In this document: positions 13,269 to 27,300 of the stretch, piece by piece
Layout of the letters: each line of letters begins with the position of its first letter
Position numbering within the stretch: position 1 is the stretch's first letter
Assembly: GCA_945859605.1 (NCBI GenBank)
Contig: OX243815.1
Location: 42,490,459 to 42,554,458, forward strand
Length of the DNA: 64,000 bases
Direction: 5' to 3'
Source of the DNA: Lumbricus rubellus
Taxonomy: Eukaryota > Annelida > Clitellata > Crassiclitellata > Lumbricidae
Made by a program: the position numbers and the translations under genes
The notes under the pieces: model-generated
The model's input: only the letters and a program-made list of their open reading frames with translations
Told to the model about the DNA's origin: nothing
The model's database searches: none

Positions 13269-16200
13269 ATGTCGAAGAAACGAACATCGCCTGGATCCAG
13301 CATCGACAAGCAGACGAATGAAGACTCAGATTGTGAGTGAACTAGTCGAGAAAATGTGAACTGTTGTAAGCTACGATGCATAGTTCAAGTGTAATCATGA
13401 CCTTTCTCCTTCGACCCCACACCGATCACACGATCGTGTAACTTACCGTTAGCTGACAATACCATGAAAAGAATTTCATAGCTAGAACGCATTGGCCATT
13501 AATAGCTGATTTTGAATTAAGCCTGTACCGGGTACCCGGACTGTGGATTGCAGCTGGTTCGATAAAGAATATGACCTCGCCCCCTAACCTCCATCTCCTC
13601 CGCCTGACCAGTCAATCCTTATTTCTTAAGTCCCTTTAAACAAATTCTTTAGTCGCCTCTGAGTAGTTTTTTTAAGGGGCGCTATATAAATTCTAATAAT
13701 GAATGAATACTTAGGGCACTTAGGGCTTAGGCTACTTAGTTGTTTGTTATTGAAATGACTCAATACTTATTAGTGTCAATCATAGCTATGTGGACATTAT
13801 CAATGACGACTCTGTTTAAGCATAATTACTCAGCATAGTCCACTCAACCACAAAACAGCTGTTGACTCTAAGACATGGATCTATCGCAGCCTCAAAACAC
13901 TGCATTGAAATTCCTGTCTCAAAAATAATATAGAATTTTATGCAGTTATTTTCGGCAAATAATTCTACTTATGACTTGGTACATTTATACTTATCTTGTT
14001 GCAGCATTCCAAAAAGATGACAATGCCAAGCGTGCAAAACTCACGTCACTCAGTGACACAACGGTATGCAACATTGCATTTGAATTTAAATTCAAAACAC
14101 AGCGATTCTTCTCCGTCTGAGCTTTGTAAATGACCTCAATGGTGTAATTTACAGATCCGTATTCCTATCTTTCCTTCTATTATTATATTGGAGAAGTGAT
14201 ATAGGCCCTAATATAATGACTAGTCAATTGTTCGACCAATTAGGCCTATTTAAAAGTAATAAAACAAATTGTTGTGCCCGCAGATCCCAGTCTATACACC
14301 GAATGAACATTTCGGCGATGGATATTGAACACGCACACGCGTAGATATGACGAGTCTAAGAAATAATTGAAGTCGTTGACAATTCATATAGCCTACCCAT
14401 GACTTCCCCAGGACTAGCTTAAGGATATTTTCTTCATCTACTGTGTTGTTAGCATGCTAAATTTGATAGTTCTTAACAGTGAGCAAACAGTTTAAATACA
14501 GATGTGATATGTTTTCGCTTTGACCTGTAGTTGCAGGATCTACCGATGGAGCTAATTGAGCTTATCCTCATCAAAGCTGTTGCTATGGAAGTGATGGGTA
14601 TGACTCGGAAGAACAGTGAGTGGAAGGAAACAGCTGAATCAGTGATTAGTCGACTAACAACTGTCTGCTCACAATGGACCAGCATCCTAACGACTAACTA
14701 CTTTCGAAATGAACTTCAGAGAACTTTTGACGGTCGGTAATAATGATGGTAAAAATACTGTTCGTGACATACGCAAACCAGCTTGGTTTTATACGTAGGC
14801 TACCGATACCGTACTACTATAATAAATGACTACGTTAAACCATAGGCCTAGTTGTAAAAAAGGTATTTTCCGTTTTTTATTCGCTCCCAAAAAACGTCGG
14901 TTTTTTGTTTTTTTATTTTTTCCATCGTTTTTTAACGTCTTTTATTCTTTCTTTATCTTTATTTATTCATTTACTTTCTGTTATTATTTTTTTAGCCTAA
15001 TTTTAATTTTTCTGATATTCCTTATTTTTTCCGCCCACTCTCAAGGATTCAGCTAACTAAAGTCATTATTTCATCGTTTAACATCATCATTTAAGAGAGA
15101 GCCTGCGTGTAGTAGGTTCCCAAACAAGGTTTTCAAGGTTAAATTGCGGTTTTAGATGTAGCAAAGTCAAATTATTTTCCGATTCAGTTATTATCGTTGT
15201 TTTGTGGTTTTTAATTTTTTTTTCAAAAACGACATTTTTACCGTTTTTTTAAATTCTGTTTCCATCTTTTTTTACATCTATGCGTTAAACTGGAATTACG
15301 GTTAGTGCGTAGGTCTTAACCTAAACTTGAGGCTATTATTGTCCTGCTGCCTAACTTTCCACTGATACATGTAAGTATAGGGCCCTAAGAGGGAGGTAGC
15401 ATGGCAAATATCTAGGAACTCGGCAATTTTAGCGGCCATTTATAGGAAGCTAGGCTAGCTATATAAAAACGTATGTGATTTCTATTTGCAAAAATTTGTT
15501 TGGCAAATTACAGCTCCATGTATGGTTTGCATATATAATTCTGTATCGTTATTTTATAAAGGGTGTTTGTTTAATCATGCATTCATCTGTGTAATTTTGC
15601 AATCATTTTTTACAGCTGAGAAGTCGATTCGTTTGGAAATTGTGGAAACGCTTCAGTTTATGCCTACGGGTTTCGTCTACGAGGCTGTCACGCTTAAAGA
15701 TGAAGTGTTTGTTCTCTACCTGCCACGATATGATGACGACAGTCAGTTTTCTATCCACGTCTACGACCGCAACAATGTGGCAGAGGTGAAAGACGTCATC
15801 TTACTGGCAGAAATAGAACTGCAAAACATGGAAGCTTGCAACGTTTCAAACTGCCTCTATTTACTCAACAATAACGCACAAAACTTCTCAATCTTGCAAG
15901 TTACAAAGACCGACGAACACATTCATAATGTTTCACCACTGATTAGTAATTTGCAGAGGCGAAATCAGATTCTTTCCGTTGCGGCCAATGGTAACTTGGT
16001 CCTTGCGTGGCAGGATAGGCAGGAGCAGCGTGCCGTAATAACCGTCTATGGTCCGGATGGTCTCTTGCAACATGAAACAGAGCTGTCCGCGGATACCTAT
16101 TGTGTGTTCTATAAAGTAATTCCAAAGTCAAATGGAAACTTTGTCTTGGTTTCACGTAACGACGAATTGGAGACGAAACTAACGGAGATCGATATGAATG

Positions 16201-16475
16201 GTACAATTCTACGCCAATATCAGTCCTCACTCCATGAAGGTGGAGCTGTTTGTCAGGCAGACAAATACGGTCGCATTGCCATTTTCAAAGGATTCAGTTC
16301 AACTGAGCTCTTAGATTCTGAACTGAATCTCCTGGAGTACTCTGGTCCACAGCTGGGTGAAGATGTTGATGATTTATATTTCTGGGACAAGGCGCACTAC
16401 AATACTGAAAGGAAAGAGGTTGTTGCTGCTGTCGGTATAGACTATGTGATTATCATTCGCTTTACAGAAGAATAA
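13269..16475 (+). CDS. F-box/beta-propeller gene, copy C (complete, 4 exons)
   Basis: Exons are 13269-13332, 14005-14063, 14531-14732 and 15616-16475. The exon 3 donor is the weaker GTCGGT (as in D and E), chosen because it keeps phase 1 and the Ala codon at the junction. Exon 4 is 27 bp longer than in A and B owing to a YLPRYDDDSQF-type insertion early in the propeller domain. Start MSKKRTSPGS is clear. Intron 3 contains T-rich CGTTTTTT stretches shared with copy D. The stop again overlaps AATAAA. Confidence 0.75.
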
Positions 16476-18154
16476 ATCAATGGAAAGATGATTGTGGCGA
16501 AATGGACAAATTGTATATTCGATAGCTTTTATATTTCATTCAATGGTCGCTTTTCAGTAATTATGTTGACCTAGGACTGCTTTTACATTTTCGATATTTT
16601 GCATTCTATGGTTTTGATATTTTGTGCGATGGTCGTCTTTTAAAGATATTGTTTTGTTTAGACTACACTTCAAATAACTGTGTTTCGACAATTCGTATTA
16701 GATACCCGGTAGTTTTTATATTATCGTGTAGAATAAGAATGGTATTGCATTTGATAACTATTGGCATTTACCTCGAAGAACTCGTTTGAAATAGTTAACC
16801 TGCTTGAGTTGCAGATTGGGACATTGCTTGCACTATTTGCTGTACTTTGTTTTGGCAAACAAAGATAATTTACGTCTAAGCATTGTTTGTCATACAATTA
16901 TATTATAGGCTGAAATTAATATTGGCGAATGACTCAGCAGATTGGAGATGTCATATTCCGGGTTTAACCGTCTGAAACCGAAGAATAAAGTAGACCTACC
17001 GCAGCACCAGTGTTGTGGAGAATGCTAACAAAGGAGCAGTTTGAGATATATCATAAAGTGGTCTCATTGTTAGCAACTATTCCCCGTTGTTTCAAAAAAC
17101 CGCTTTTAAAACATATTCTGCTCAAGATAATTTATACATTAAGATGGGGTTTTTTCATAAATAGGCCTATCGAAATTGTATATGGTGATGTTTTGCATTG
17201 TTTCTGAGCATCATAATAGCAGTCATGATTATTCAGAGACGCTCCCATGACGAGCACTCCGATGAGAAGACGGGATAGTGCACGAAATCAATTTATGAAC
17301 AACGCTTGCCTAAGTATTTGAAGAATAAAACATACAAATAATTGTAACTAACCTACAAGGGCTGCACATTGATAGAATATATGGTGATATGGTGTCATGT
17401 AATACAAAGTAATACAGATTTCAAGCTTCAGACATGCAGCGAAGAAATTAACTGACATTGATTGCCGAATTGGCAGTATAATATATTTTTTAAATGATAG
17501 GCTACTTTTTTAACTGCCCTGAAAAGCCAAAACACAGTAACTATGACTCTTACTGTGTCTTGGCTTTTCAGGGCAATATTGGTCGATCGGGAACGTCACG
17601 TTCTATAGGCCTATAGTCTGACGAGTGATTACAAGTGATAGCGAAGAGCTTTCTCTGGTATCTCCGTATTCGACGATTGATCGCTTTGCTAGAATATTCT
17701 GTAGGCTACCTAACTTTCGATAGTGAAAGAGTAGAACATGACCTTCGTTTACCACTAACCTATGGAATGTATTTCCACCATCTGTCTGCTCTGACAGTAG
17801 GATCTCGTCACCTCGTCTTTCACTCGCCTCAAAATCTGCCTTTTCTAACGAGGTTGCAGTGTTGCTCGCATTTTGCCCTCCATTTCCCCTATTTTGGAAG
17901 AGCTCTGCGTGAACGCCGTGCGCACTAGGCTATATTAAATTTTTCCACTCTTTTGGCTAACCGTGGGAATGTCCTCCATGATTTACTCCCGCCAGTTCAT
18001 GAATCACAGCACTCCTTGTGTCCACGTTTAGTCTTTACACAACCTTGTAATTCCGCATTCTGACTTTCTCACAAGAAGGGGTTTATTACTAGAATGCTTT
18101 ACACTTTGTAACGTTTGTTTTACATTACTTTTCATGCATATAACTATACTTGTA
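16476..18154. other. Intergenic region after copy C
   Basis: It holds the family 3' flank and a near-perfect hairpin at 17515-17575 absent from the aligned flank of copy B, then sequence related to the flank after copy B. The frame at 17635-17928 is not recognised and is probably chance. Confidence 0.5.
17515..17575. repeat. 26-bp inverted repeat with 9-nt loop
   Basis: Arms 17515-17540 and 17550-17575 pair with a single mismatch around the loop CTATGACTC. It could be a tiny MITE or a pre-miRNA-like hairpin; neither is shown. Confidence 0.85.
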
Positions 18155-18183
18155 AGGCGCGTAGAGTAGTGGGTATGTTCGCC

Positions 18184-19435
18184 CCAAAAACCCCCACCCC
18201 ACCCCGTACATCCACCCCTCCACCCGCCCCCGCTTCACCCATTTCACCCACACCACACCTCCACCCCACCCCGTACACTACACCCCTTCCATCCGCCCCC
18301 GCTTCACCCCTCCACGCCACCTCCACCCCATCTTCACCACACCCCCACCTCCACCCCAAAAACCCCCACCCCACCACCCGCCCTTGCTTCACACCTCCAC
18401 CCCTCCACCCACACCACACCCCGTTCACCCACCCCATCCCACCCATTTCACCCACACCACACCTCCACACCACCCCGTACACCCCACCCCCCACTTCACC
18501 CCTCCACGCCACCTCCACCCCATCTTCACCACACCCTCCACCCCAAAGCCCCCACCCCACCTCCTCCACCCGTCTCGCTTCACACCTCCACCTCTTCACC
18601 TCACCACACCCCACCTTCACCACACCCCCACCTCCACCCCACCTCCACCCCTCCACCCCACACTCTCACCATATTCCCACCTTCACCCCCAAACCCCCAC
18701 CCCGTCCACCCCACCCCGTTCACCCGCCCCATCCCACCCCTTCCATCCTCCACCTACCACCCTACACTCACCCCTACCCTCCACCCCACCACCCGAACCC
18801 CCAGCCCAAGCCAGCTCCCACCCCACCCCACACCCTCCACCAACACACCCCAAACTCACCCACCCGACAACACCCCACCACACTCCGACCTCTCCACCGG
18901 TACGCCACCCGTGAAATTAGGGTTTTCTGGGGAAAAAATTCCACCTCATCCCCCACGAAACCCCTCCCCACCCCAACCCCACTAACTCCGACCTCCACCG
19001 GTAGGCCAATTATAGTAGGACTTTACAGCAAAGCGGATTGGAACATCACTCACATCAGCTGCGTTTATATAATGGCCATGCAAGCGTTTAAAAAGGTGTT
19101 TAATAAACGTAGGGTTTTTGCCCCCACCCTGGCCCCCATGGTGGTAGAGATTAGCTAACCCCTCTATCGTGTGGTTCTGATGGTCCTCTCTCTGGGTACA
19201 AAGTTTGAAAAAAATATCTGCGTTTTTGTGAAAAATATTTGTGGGGTTTTGCCCCTCACCCTGACCCCCATGGTGGTAGAGAGTCGCCAACCCCTCGACT
19301 TTGCGTCTCATGCCGAGACCTACACATTAGTGAAGGTTTGGAGTGAAAAGGTCTAAAACTGTGGAAATGCATTCCGGTCAAACAGACACATGGACAGACA
19401 GACAGACACACATAGTTTCTTCTTTATTAGTATAG
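18184..19435 (+). mobile_element. C-rich retroposon, 5'-truncated copy
   Basis: About 730 bp of CCACCCC-type degenerate repeat is followed by a unique 3' part ending TTCTTCTTTATTAGTATAGAT. It starts abruptly inside the SINE remnant at 18183 and appears to have replaced the rest of it. A nearly identical fuller copy lies at 29731-31141. Long Pro/Thr/His-rich frames across it are repeat artefacts. The family was not recognised; 5' truncation and the fixed 3' end suggest retrotransposition. Confidence 0.7.
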
Positions 19436-19710
19436 ATTGCATATATTTATGTTGGATGGTGTCCTATTGTGAGCTGGCATATGAAGCAGGCCTCTAAAAG
19501 GTTATACTTACTTATTTAAATTACAATTTGACGTCACAATACGTAACTCAGATTTTCATTTCAGAACGTCGTAGCCTCCTCGTCCGTGTTAGGCCTAAGT
19601 TTAAACCTTCGATTGCATCCTTAAGTTAAATAGATTGTGGCCTAGAGGAGGCGCCGCTTGTTCGTCACCGGAGTCCAGTCCTACTACGCACGGTGCAATT
19701 GTTTTATGCC

Positions 19711-22700
19711 ATGTCGAAGAAACGAACATCTCCTGAATCCAGCACGGACAAGCAGACGAATGAAGACTCAGATTGTGAGTGAACTAGTCGAGAAAATGTG
19801 AACTGTTGTAAGCTACGATTCATAGTTCATGTGTAATCATGACCTTTCTCCTTCGACCACACACCGATCACACGATCGCGTAACTTACCGTTAGCTGACA
19901 ATACCATGAAAAGAATTTCATAGCTAGAACGCATTGGCCAGTAATAGCTGATTTTTAATTATGTCTGTACCGGGTACCCGGACTGCGGATTGCAGCTGGT
20001 TCGATAAAGAATATGACCTCGCCCCCTAACCTCCATCTCCTCCGCCTGACCAGTCAATCCTTATTTCTTAAGTCCCTTAAAAAAAATTCTTTAGTCGCCT
20101 CTGAGTAGTTTCTTCAAGGGGCGCTATATAAATTCTAATAATGAATGAATGAATACTTAGGGCACTTAAGGCTTAGGCTACTTAGTTGTTTGTTATTGAA
20201 ATGACTCAATACTTATTAGTGTCAATCATAGCTATGTGGCAATCATCAATGACGACTCTGTTTAAGCATAATTACTCAGCATAGTCCACCCAACCACAAA
20301 ACAGCTGTTGACTCTAAGACATGGATCTATCGCAGCCTCAAAACACTGCATTGAAATTCCTGTCTCAAAAATTATAATTCTAGAATTTTATGCAGTTATT
20401 TTCGGCAAATAATTCTAATTATGACTTGGTACATTTATACTTATCTTGTTGCAGCATTCCAAAAGGATGACAATGCCAAGCGTGCAAAACTCACGTCACT
20501 CAGTGACACAACGGTGAGCCACATTGCATATGAATTTAAATTCAAAACACAGCGATTCTTCTCCGTCTGAGCTTTGTAAATGACCTCAATGGTGTAATTT
20601 ACAGATCCGTATTCCTATCTTTTCTTCTAATTATTATATTGGAGAAGTGATATAGGCCCTATTATAAAGACTAGTCAATTGTTCGACCAATTAGGCCTAT
20701 TTAAAAGTAATAAAACAAATTGTTGTGCCCGCAGATCCCATGCAGTCTATACACCGAATGAACATTTCGGCGATGGATATTGAACACGCACACGCGTAGG
20801 CTATATGACGAGTCTAAGAAATTGAAGTCATTGACAATTCGTATACCAATGACTTCTCCAGGACTAGCTTAGGGATCTTTTCTTCATCTACTGCGTTGTT
20901 AATATGCTATTTAATAGTTCTTAACAGTGAGCAAACAGTCTTAACCTTTACCACTCATGTTAATACTGAATTGGCCCAATTTGGCCGGTGGGAGCAAACT
21001 CATGAATGATAGAGGTTAATTAACACAGATGTGATATGTTTTCGCTTTGACCTGTAGTTGCAGGATCTACCGATGGAGTTAATTGAGTGCATCCTCGTTA
21101 AAGCTGTTGCTATGGAAGTGATGGGTATGACTCGGAAGAAAAGTGAGTGGAAAGAAGCTGCTGAATCAGTGCTTAGTCGACTAACAACTGTCTGCTCGCA
21201 ATGGACCAGCATCCTAACGACTAACTACTTTCGAAAAGAACTTCAGAGAACTTTTGACGGTCGGTAATAATGATGGTAAAAAATACTGTTCTTGACATAT
21301 GCAAACCAGCTTGGTTTTATACGTAGGCTACCGATACAGTACTACTATAATAAATGACTACGTTAAACCATAGTTGTAAAAAAGGTATTTTCCGTTTTTT
21401 ATTCGCTCCCAAAAAAGTCGGTTTTTTCGTTTTTTATTTTTTCCATCGTTTTTTAACGTCTTTTATTCTTTCTTTATCTTTACTTATTCATTTACTTTCT
21501 GTTATTATTTTCCTTAGCCTAATTTGAATTTTTCTGATATTTCTTATTTTTTGCGCCCACTCTCAAGGATTCAGTTAACTAAAGTCATTATTTCATCGTT
21601 TAACATCATCATTTAAGAGAGAGCCTGCGTGTAGGCCCTAGTAGGTTCCTAATCAAGGTTTTCAAGGTTAAAATGCGGGTTTAGATGTAGCAAAGTCAAA
21701 TTATTTTCCGATTCAGTTATTATCGTTGTTTTGTGGTTTTTAATTTTTTTCAAAAAACCACATTTTTACCGTTTTTTATTCTGTTTCCATTTTTTTTACA
21801 TCTATGCGTTGAACTAGAATTACGGTTAGTGCGTAGGTCTTAACCTAAACTTGAGGCTATTATTGTCCTGCTGCCTAACTTTCCACTGATACATGTAAGT
21901 AGGGCCCCTAAGAGGGAGGTAGCATGGCAAATATCCAGGGACTCGGCAATTTTAGCGGCCATTTATAGGAAGCTAGGCTAGCTATAATTATAAAAACGTT
22001 TGTGATTTCAATTTGCAAAAATGTGTTTGGCAAATAGGTCTACAGCACTGTGTATGGTTTGCTTATATTATTCTGTATCGTTATATCAGAAAGGGTGTAC
22101 AACTGTACATTCATCTGTGTAATTTTGCAATCATTTTTTACAGCTGAGAAGTCGATTCGTTTGGAAATTGTGGAAACGCTTCAGTTTATGCCTACGGGTT
22201 TCGTCTACGAGGCTGTCACGCTTAAAGATGAAGTGTTTGTTCTCTACCTGCCACGATATGATGACGACAGTCAGTTTGCTATTCATGTCTACGACCGCAG
22301 CAATGTGGCAGAGGTGAAAGACGTCATCTCACTGGCAGAAATAGAACTGCAGAACATGGAAGCTTGCAACGTTTCAAACTGCCTCTATTTACTCAACAAT
22401 AACGCACAAAACTTCTCAATCTTGCGAGTTACAAAGACCGTCGAACACCAGCATGATGTTTCACCGCTGATTAGTGATCTGCCGCGGCGAAATCATTTTC
22501 TTTCCGTTGCGGCCAATGGCAACTTGGTCCTTGCGTGGCAGGATAGGCAGGAGCAGCGTGCCGTAATAACCGTCTATGGTCCGGATGGTCTCTTGCTGCA
22601 TGAAACACGGCTGTCCTCAAATGTGTATATTTTTTTCCGTAAAGTAATTCCAAAGTCAAATGGAAACTTTGTCTTGGTTTCACGTAACGACGAATTGGAG

Positions 22701-23003
22701 ACGAAACTAACGGAGATCGATATGAATGGTATTATTCTGCGCCAATATCAGTCGTCACTCCAAGCAGGTGGAGCTGTTTGCCAGGCAGACAAATACGGTC
22801 GCATTGCCATTTTCAAAGGAGTCAGTAAAACCGAGCTCTTAGATTCTGAACTGAATCAGCTGGATTACACTGGTCGACTGCTTGGTGAAGATGATGAAGA
22901 TGTATATTTCTGGGACAAGGCGCACTACAATACTGAAAAGAAAGAGGTTGTTGCTGCTGTCGGTATAGACTATGTGATTATCATCCGCTTTACAGAAGAA
23001 TAA
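19711..23003 (+). CDS. F-box/beta-propeller gene, copy D (complete, 4 exons)
   Basis: Exons are 19711-19774, 20455-20513, 21058-21259 and 22144-23003, with the same phases as the other copies. It is closest to copy C in flanks, intron 1, intron 3 and most of exon 4, but differs in the middle of the propeller (SSNVYIFFRKV against ADTYCVFYKV in C). About 60 bp of unrelated sequence has been added to intron 2 near 20946-21020. Confidence 0.75.
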
Positions 23004-24373
23004 ATCAATGGAAAGATGATTGTGGCAAAATGGACAAATTGTATATTGGATAGCTTTGATATTTCGTTTAATGTTCGCATTTCAGTAATATTGCGTTGAC
23101 ATATTAGGCCTTCTTTTACCTTTTCGATATTTTGCGTTGTATGGTTTTGATATTTCGTCGTTTAGAAAATATTGCTTTGTTTAGAGTTTAGACTATGCTT
23201 TAAATAACTGTGTTGAAATTAGATTCCCATTCGGTTTCGACAATTCGTATTGTATATCCGGTAGTTTTGATAGGCCTATTATCGTGTAGAATAGCCTAAT
23301 AATGGTATTGCAGTTGATAACTATTGGCTTTTAACTCGAAGAACTCGTTTGAAATAGTTAACCTGCTTGAGTTGCAGATTGGGACACTGTTTGTACTATT
23401 TGCTGTACTTTATTTTGGTAAACAAAGATAATTTAATTCTTAAAATTGTTTGTCATACAAAATTTATTATAGGCGGAAATTAATATTGGCGAATGACTCA
23501 GCAGATTGGAGATGTCATATTCCGGGTTGTCCTTCTGAAACCGAAGAATGAAGTAGGCCTACCGAAGCACCGGTGTAAAGGTTTCAAATTACCCCCTCCT
23601 AAACATTATCCCCGGAAACTTCAAACCGGTTTCAGATTACCCCTCCCCCCTCCCGAAAACTAGATTTGCCTCAATCATCGCATTTAGACTATTGCACTGA
23701 AAAAATCAGAAAAATCGTCCCGCTTCTTGTTTTGGTCTGAAGATTTTCATTCGTCATCCCACTTCGTGGTTTGTTATCAATATTTTGATCGGGAAAAAAT
23801 AATAGCCTCGAAGCCATTTCTCCATGTAATTTCAGCGGCGATTTAGTATTTTAGTTACACAACCTGGTAATTCCTCGTTCTGACTTTCTCGCACGAAATG
23901 TGTTCATTACTAGAATGCTTTAACTTTTTAACGTCTGTTTTACATTACTTTCCATGTATATCACTATGCTTAATTATTACTTCTATATGTTAGGGCAGTT
24001 AGGCCTATACATTGCATTATTATCGGTGTCCTATTGTGCGTTTGCATATGAAGTAATAAGGGTCATACTTACTTACTTTACTTACTATTTGACGTCACAA
24101 TATGTAATTCAGATTTCAGAACGTCGTAGCCTCCTCGTCAGTCTAAGTCTAAACCTTCGATTGCTTCTTTAAGTTAAATAAAATATTTTAAAGAAAATAA
24201 GACTTAGTAATTCCTGGAAATCGCAGATCTATAATCGGTTTAATTTCAACTTGCATAGAATTTGTCCAACACAATCGATTGGCTTTTCCTTCAGTATTGA
24301 AGTAGATTGTGGCCAGAGGAGGAGGCGCCGCTTGTTCGTCTCAAGATTCCATTCCTGCTGTTGAATTTATGCC
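23004..24373. other. Intergenic region between copies D and E
   Basis: Family 3' flank up to about 23575, then a C-rich stretch and the family 5' flank leading to copy E. No additional gene was recognised. Confidence 0.5.
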
Positions 24374-27300
24374 ATGTCGAAGAAACGAACATCGCCTGGA
24401 TCCAGCACCGACAAGCAGACGAATGAAGACTCAGATTGTAAGTTAATTAGAGTAAATGTGAACTGTTGTAACTTGTAAGCTATTATATACACTGTGTCCG
24501 GAAAAAAAACAACCAGTTTTGTAAATATGAAAATAAATAGTAAATATTCATCGATTTTCACAATTCAAACACCATTTTAATCCTGACATATTTCTCTAAC
24601 AATTGTGAAAATATAAAAGTTCCAGTCCAAATAATGACGTCATAATGACGTCAGTTGCATCAAAATGCATATAGCCGGCCATTCATGCATGGTTCGGTTG
24701 GTATTGTTGGCTTTTGGTAAAACGGAAATCCATTTAATAGAACCAGAAGTGAAAATAAATGCAGCTTATTAGAGGGATTGTCTGCTCTATAAAAAGTGGT
24801 TTCTGATATCCGAGAATATTCGGAACAATAGCCTACACATTTCAACAAAATAGCGCTTCAGCTCACTGAGTTCGTGAATCTGTTGATCTGTTGACTAAAA
24901 AGACTCGGAATTCATTCATCTTAATCTTTGGCCGCAAAACGGCCGCCCGCTTAAATCCCACTGATAATAAGAGTTGGAGATTGATGGAGGAGAAGGTGCA
25001 GGCTACAAGACAAGGATAAGAGACATTGAAGAACTCCGTAAGCGAATTGTTAACGCCTCGGAGGTTTTGATAAGCTGGTTATCGATGCTGCTGTTGGGTA
25101 TTAGCGCGACCCTTTTGACGCTTATGTTGAAGCCAAAGGTGTACTCTTTGACCACAAATTGCAGTCTGACATAATTCAGATATAAAAATAAAATTAAACT
25201 TACATTTATTATTGATAAATTACATGATAAAATATTGAAATTGTGGATGATTTTGCGCATTTATCTCTTAAATTTGACTTTTTGTGCAAATGACGTCATT
25301 ATGACGTCATTATTTGGACTGGAACTTTTATACTTTCACAATTGTTAGAGAAATATGTCAGGATTAAAAATGGTGTTTGAATTGTGAAAATCGATGAATA
25401 TTTACTATTTATTTTCATATTTACAAAACTGGTTGTTTTTTTTCCGGACACAGTGTAGTATACGATTCATAGTTCATGACCTTTCTTCTTCGACCCCACA
25501 CCGATGACATGATCGTGTAACTTGCTGTTAGCTGACAATACCATGAAAAGACTTTCATAGCTAGAACGCTTTATTCGTGTTGTCCTAATGGCTGATTATG
25601 AATTATGCCTGTATCGGTGTATCCGGACTGCGGATTGCAGCTGGTTCAATAAAGAATATACTTAGAGCTTAGGCTACTTACTTAGTTGTTTGTGGCTGCG
25701 TTGACTCAATACTTAATACTTATTAGTGCCAATCGTAACTATGTAGACATTAACAACGACGACTCTGTTTATGCATAATTACTCAGCATAATCCACTCAA
25801 CCACAAGACAGCTGTTGACTCTAAGACATGGATCTATCGCAGCCTCAAAACACTGCATTTAATTTCCAGTCTCAAAAATTATAATTATAGAATTTTATGC
25901 AGTTATTTGCGCAAATAATTCTACTTATGACTTGGTACATTTACTTATCTTGTTGCAATGTTGCAGTATTCCAAAAGGATGACAATGCCAAGCGTGCAAA
26001 ACTCACGTCAACAAGTGACACAACGGTAAGCAGCATTGCATCTGCATTTAAATGCCAGACAATTCTTCTCCTTCTAAACTTTGTAAATGGCTTCGATGTA
26101 GCTCATAGATCTTTATTTCTATAGCTTCTTTCGTAGTCAAATTGTTGGACCAGCATTTAAAAGTAGTCTAAGCTTAATCACTTTCTACTCAACGACAACT
26201 CGTCGACAAGGACATGAAGGGTCCATAAGATTTTTTCCCGCGGACATTCCCCCCGGCTCCGACATAACCCCAGGCTTCTTGGACTTTGCTTCCGAGCGTA
26301 AATTCCCCCGGACACTAACTTGTCCTCCCACCCCCTGTCATCTCGGTATGCGGATGATTCGTCAAACGAATGTAAATGAACAGATGTGTTTCGCTTTGAC
26401 CTGCAGTTGCAGGATCTACCGATGGAGCTAATTGAGTGCATCCTCATCAAAGCTGTTGCTATGGAAGTGATGGGTATAACTCGGAAGAAAAGTGAGTGGA
26501 AAGAAACAGCTGAATCAGTGATTAGTCGACTAACAACTGTCTGCTCGCAATGGACCAGCATCCTAACGACTAACTACTTTCGAAATGAACTTCACAGAAC
26601 CTTTGACGGTCGGTAATGATTGCCAAAATACTGTTCATGACATACGGAAACCAGCTGTGCTACTATAAACGATTAGGTCTACGTTAAATTAGAATTATGG
26701 TTAGTGCGCAGTTCTTAACCTAAACTTGATGGTTTTATTGTCCTGCTACCTTACTAAAAAAATAGGGCCGCTGAGAGGGAGGTAGCTGGTCAAAAGACCA
26801 GGAGCCCGGCAATTTTTAGGGGCTCGTAATAGATAGTTAGGCCTACTATGCAAAAGTTCATGATTTATATATTTTTTAGTATAATATTGCAGAGTATTAA
26901 CTGAAATCAGTTTAATCTTCAAATTAACGTCTGAATAAAATCATCATAGTGTGTATGTAAATGTAAAATAATTGTAGGTCGTAGCTGCACTTTCATCAAT
27001 TCATTTTGTTTCTAAAAAAATAAGCCTTAATTTGGTTTCGGTCCGAGGGTTGGTCGCTTCATGAACAAGTTTTCTCCAACTCTTGTCTCCATCAAAATCA
27101 GATCGAAGGATGTTTCCATCCATTCTTCGATGTTGACAACACATCCCATCCTCGGCCTTCCTCGTGCTCTTGCTCCGGGTACATTTCCCTGTATGATATC
27201 TTTTTCTAGAGAATCTCCATTTTTTCTCATCAGTTGGCCAAAGTAGGCTATGTGAGTTTCCTTCTTTTAATTGAAGCACGAAGACTTCTCTCCACTCCCA

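Noticed and set aside
14826..15056. Phe-rich 76-residue frame in intron 3 of copy C
   Set aside because: It is a T-rich intron stretch shared with copy D.
18115..19158. 347-residue Pro/Thr/His-rich frame (and 29749-30690)
   Set aside because: Produced by the C-rich repeat of a retroposon; open in several frames, with no conserved domain.
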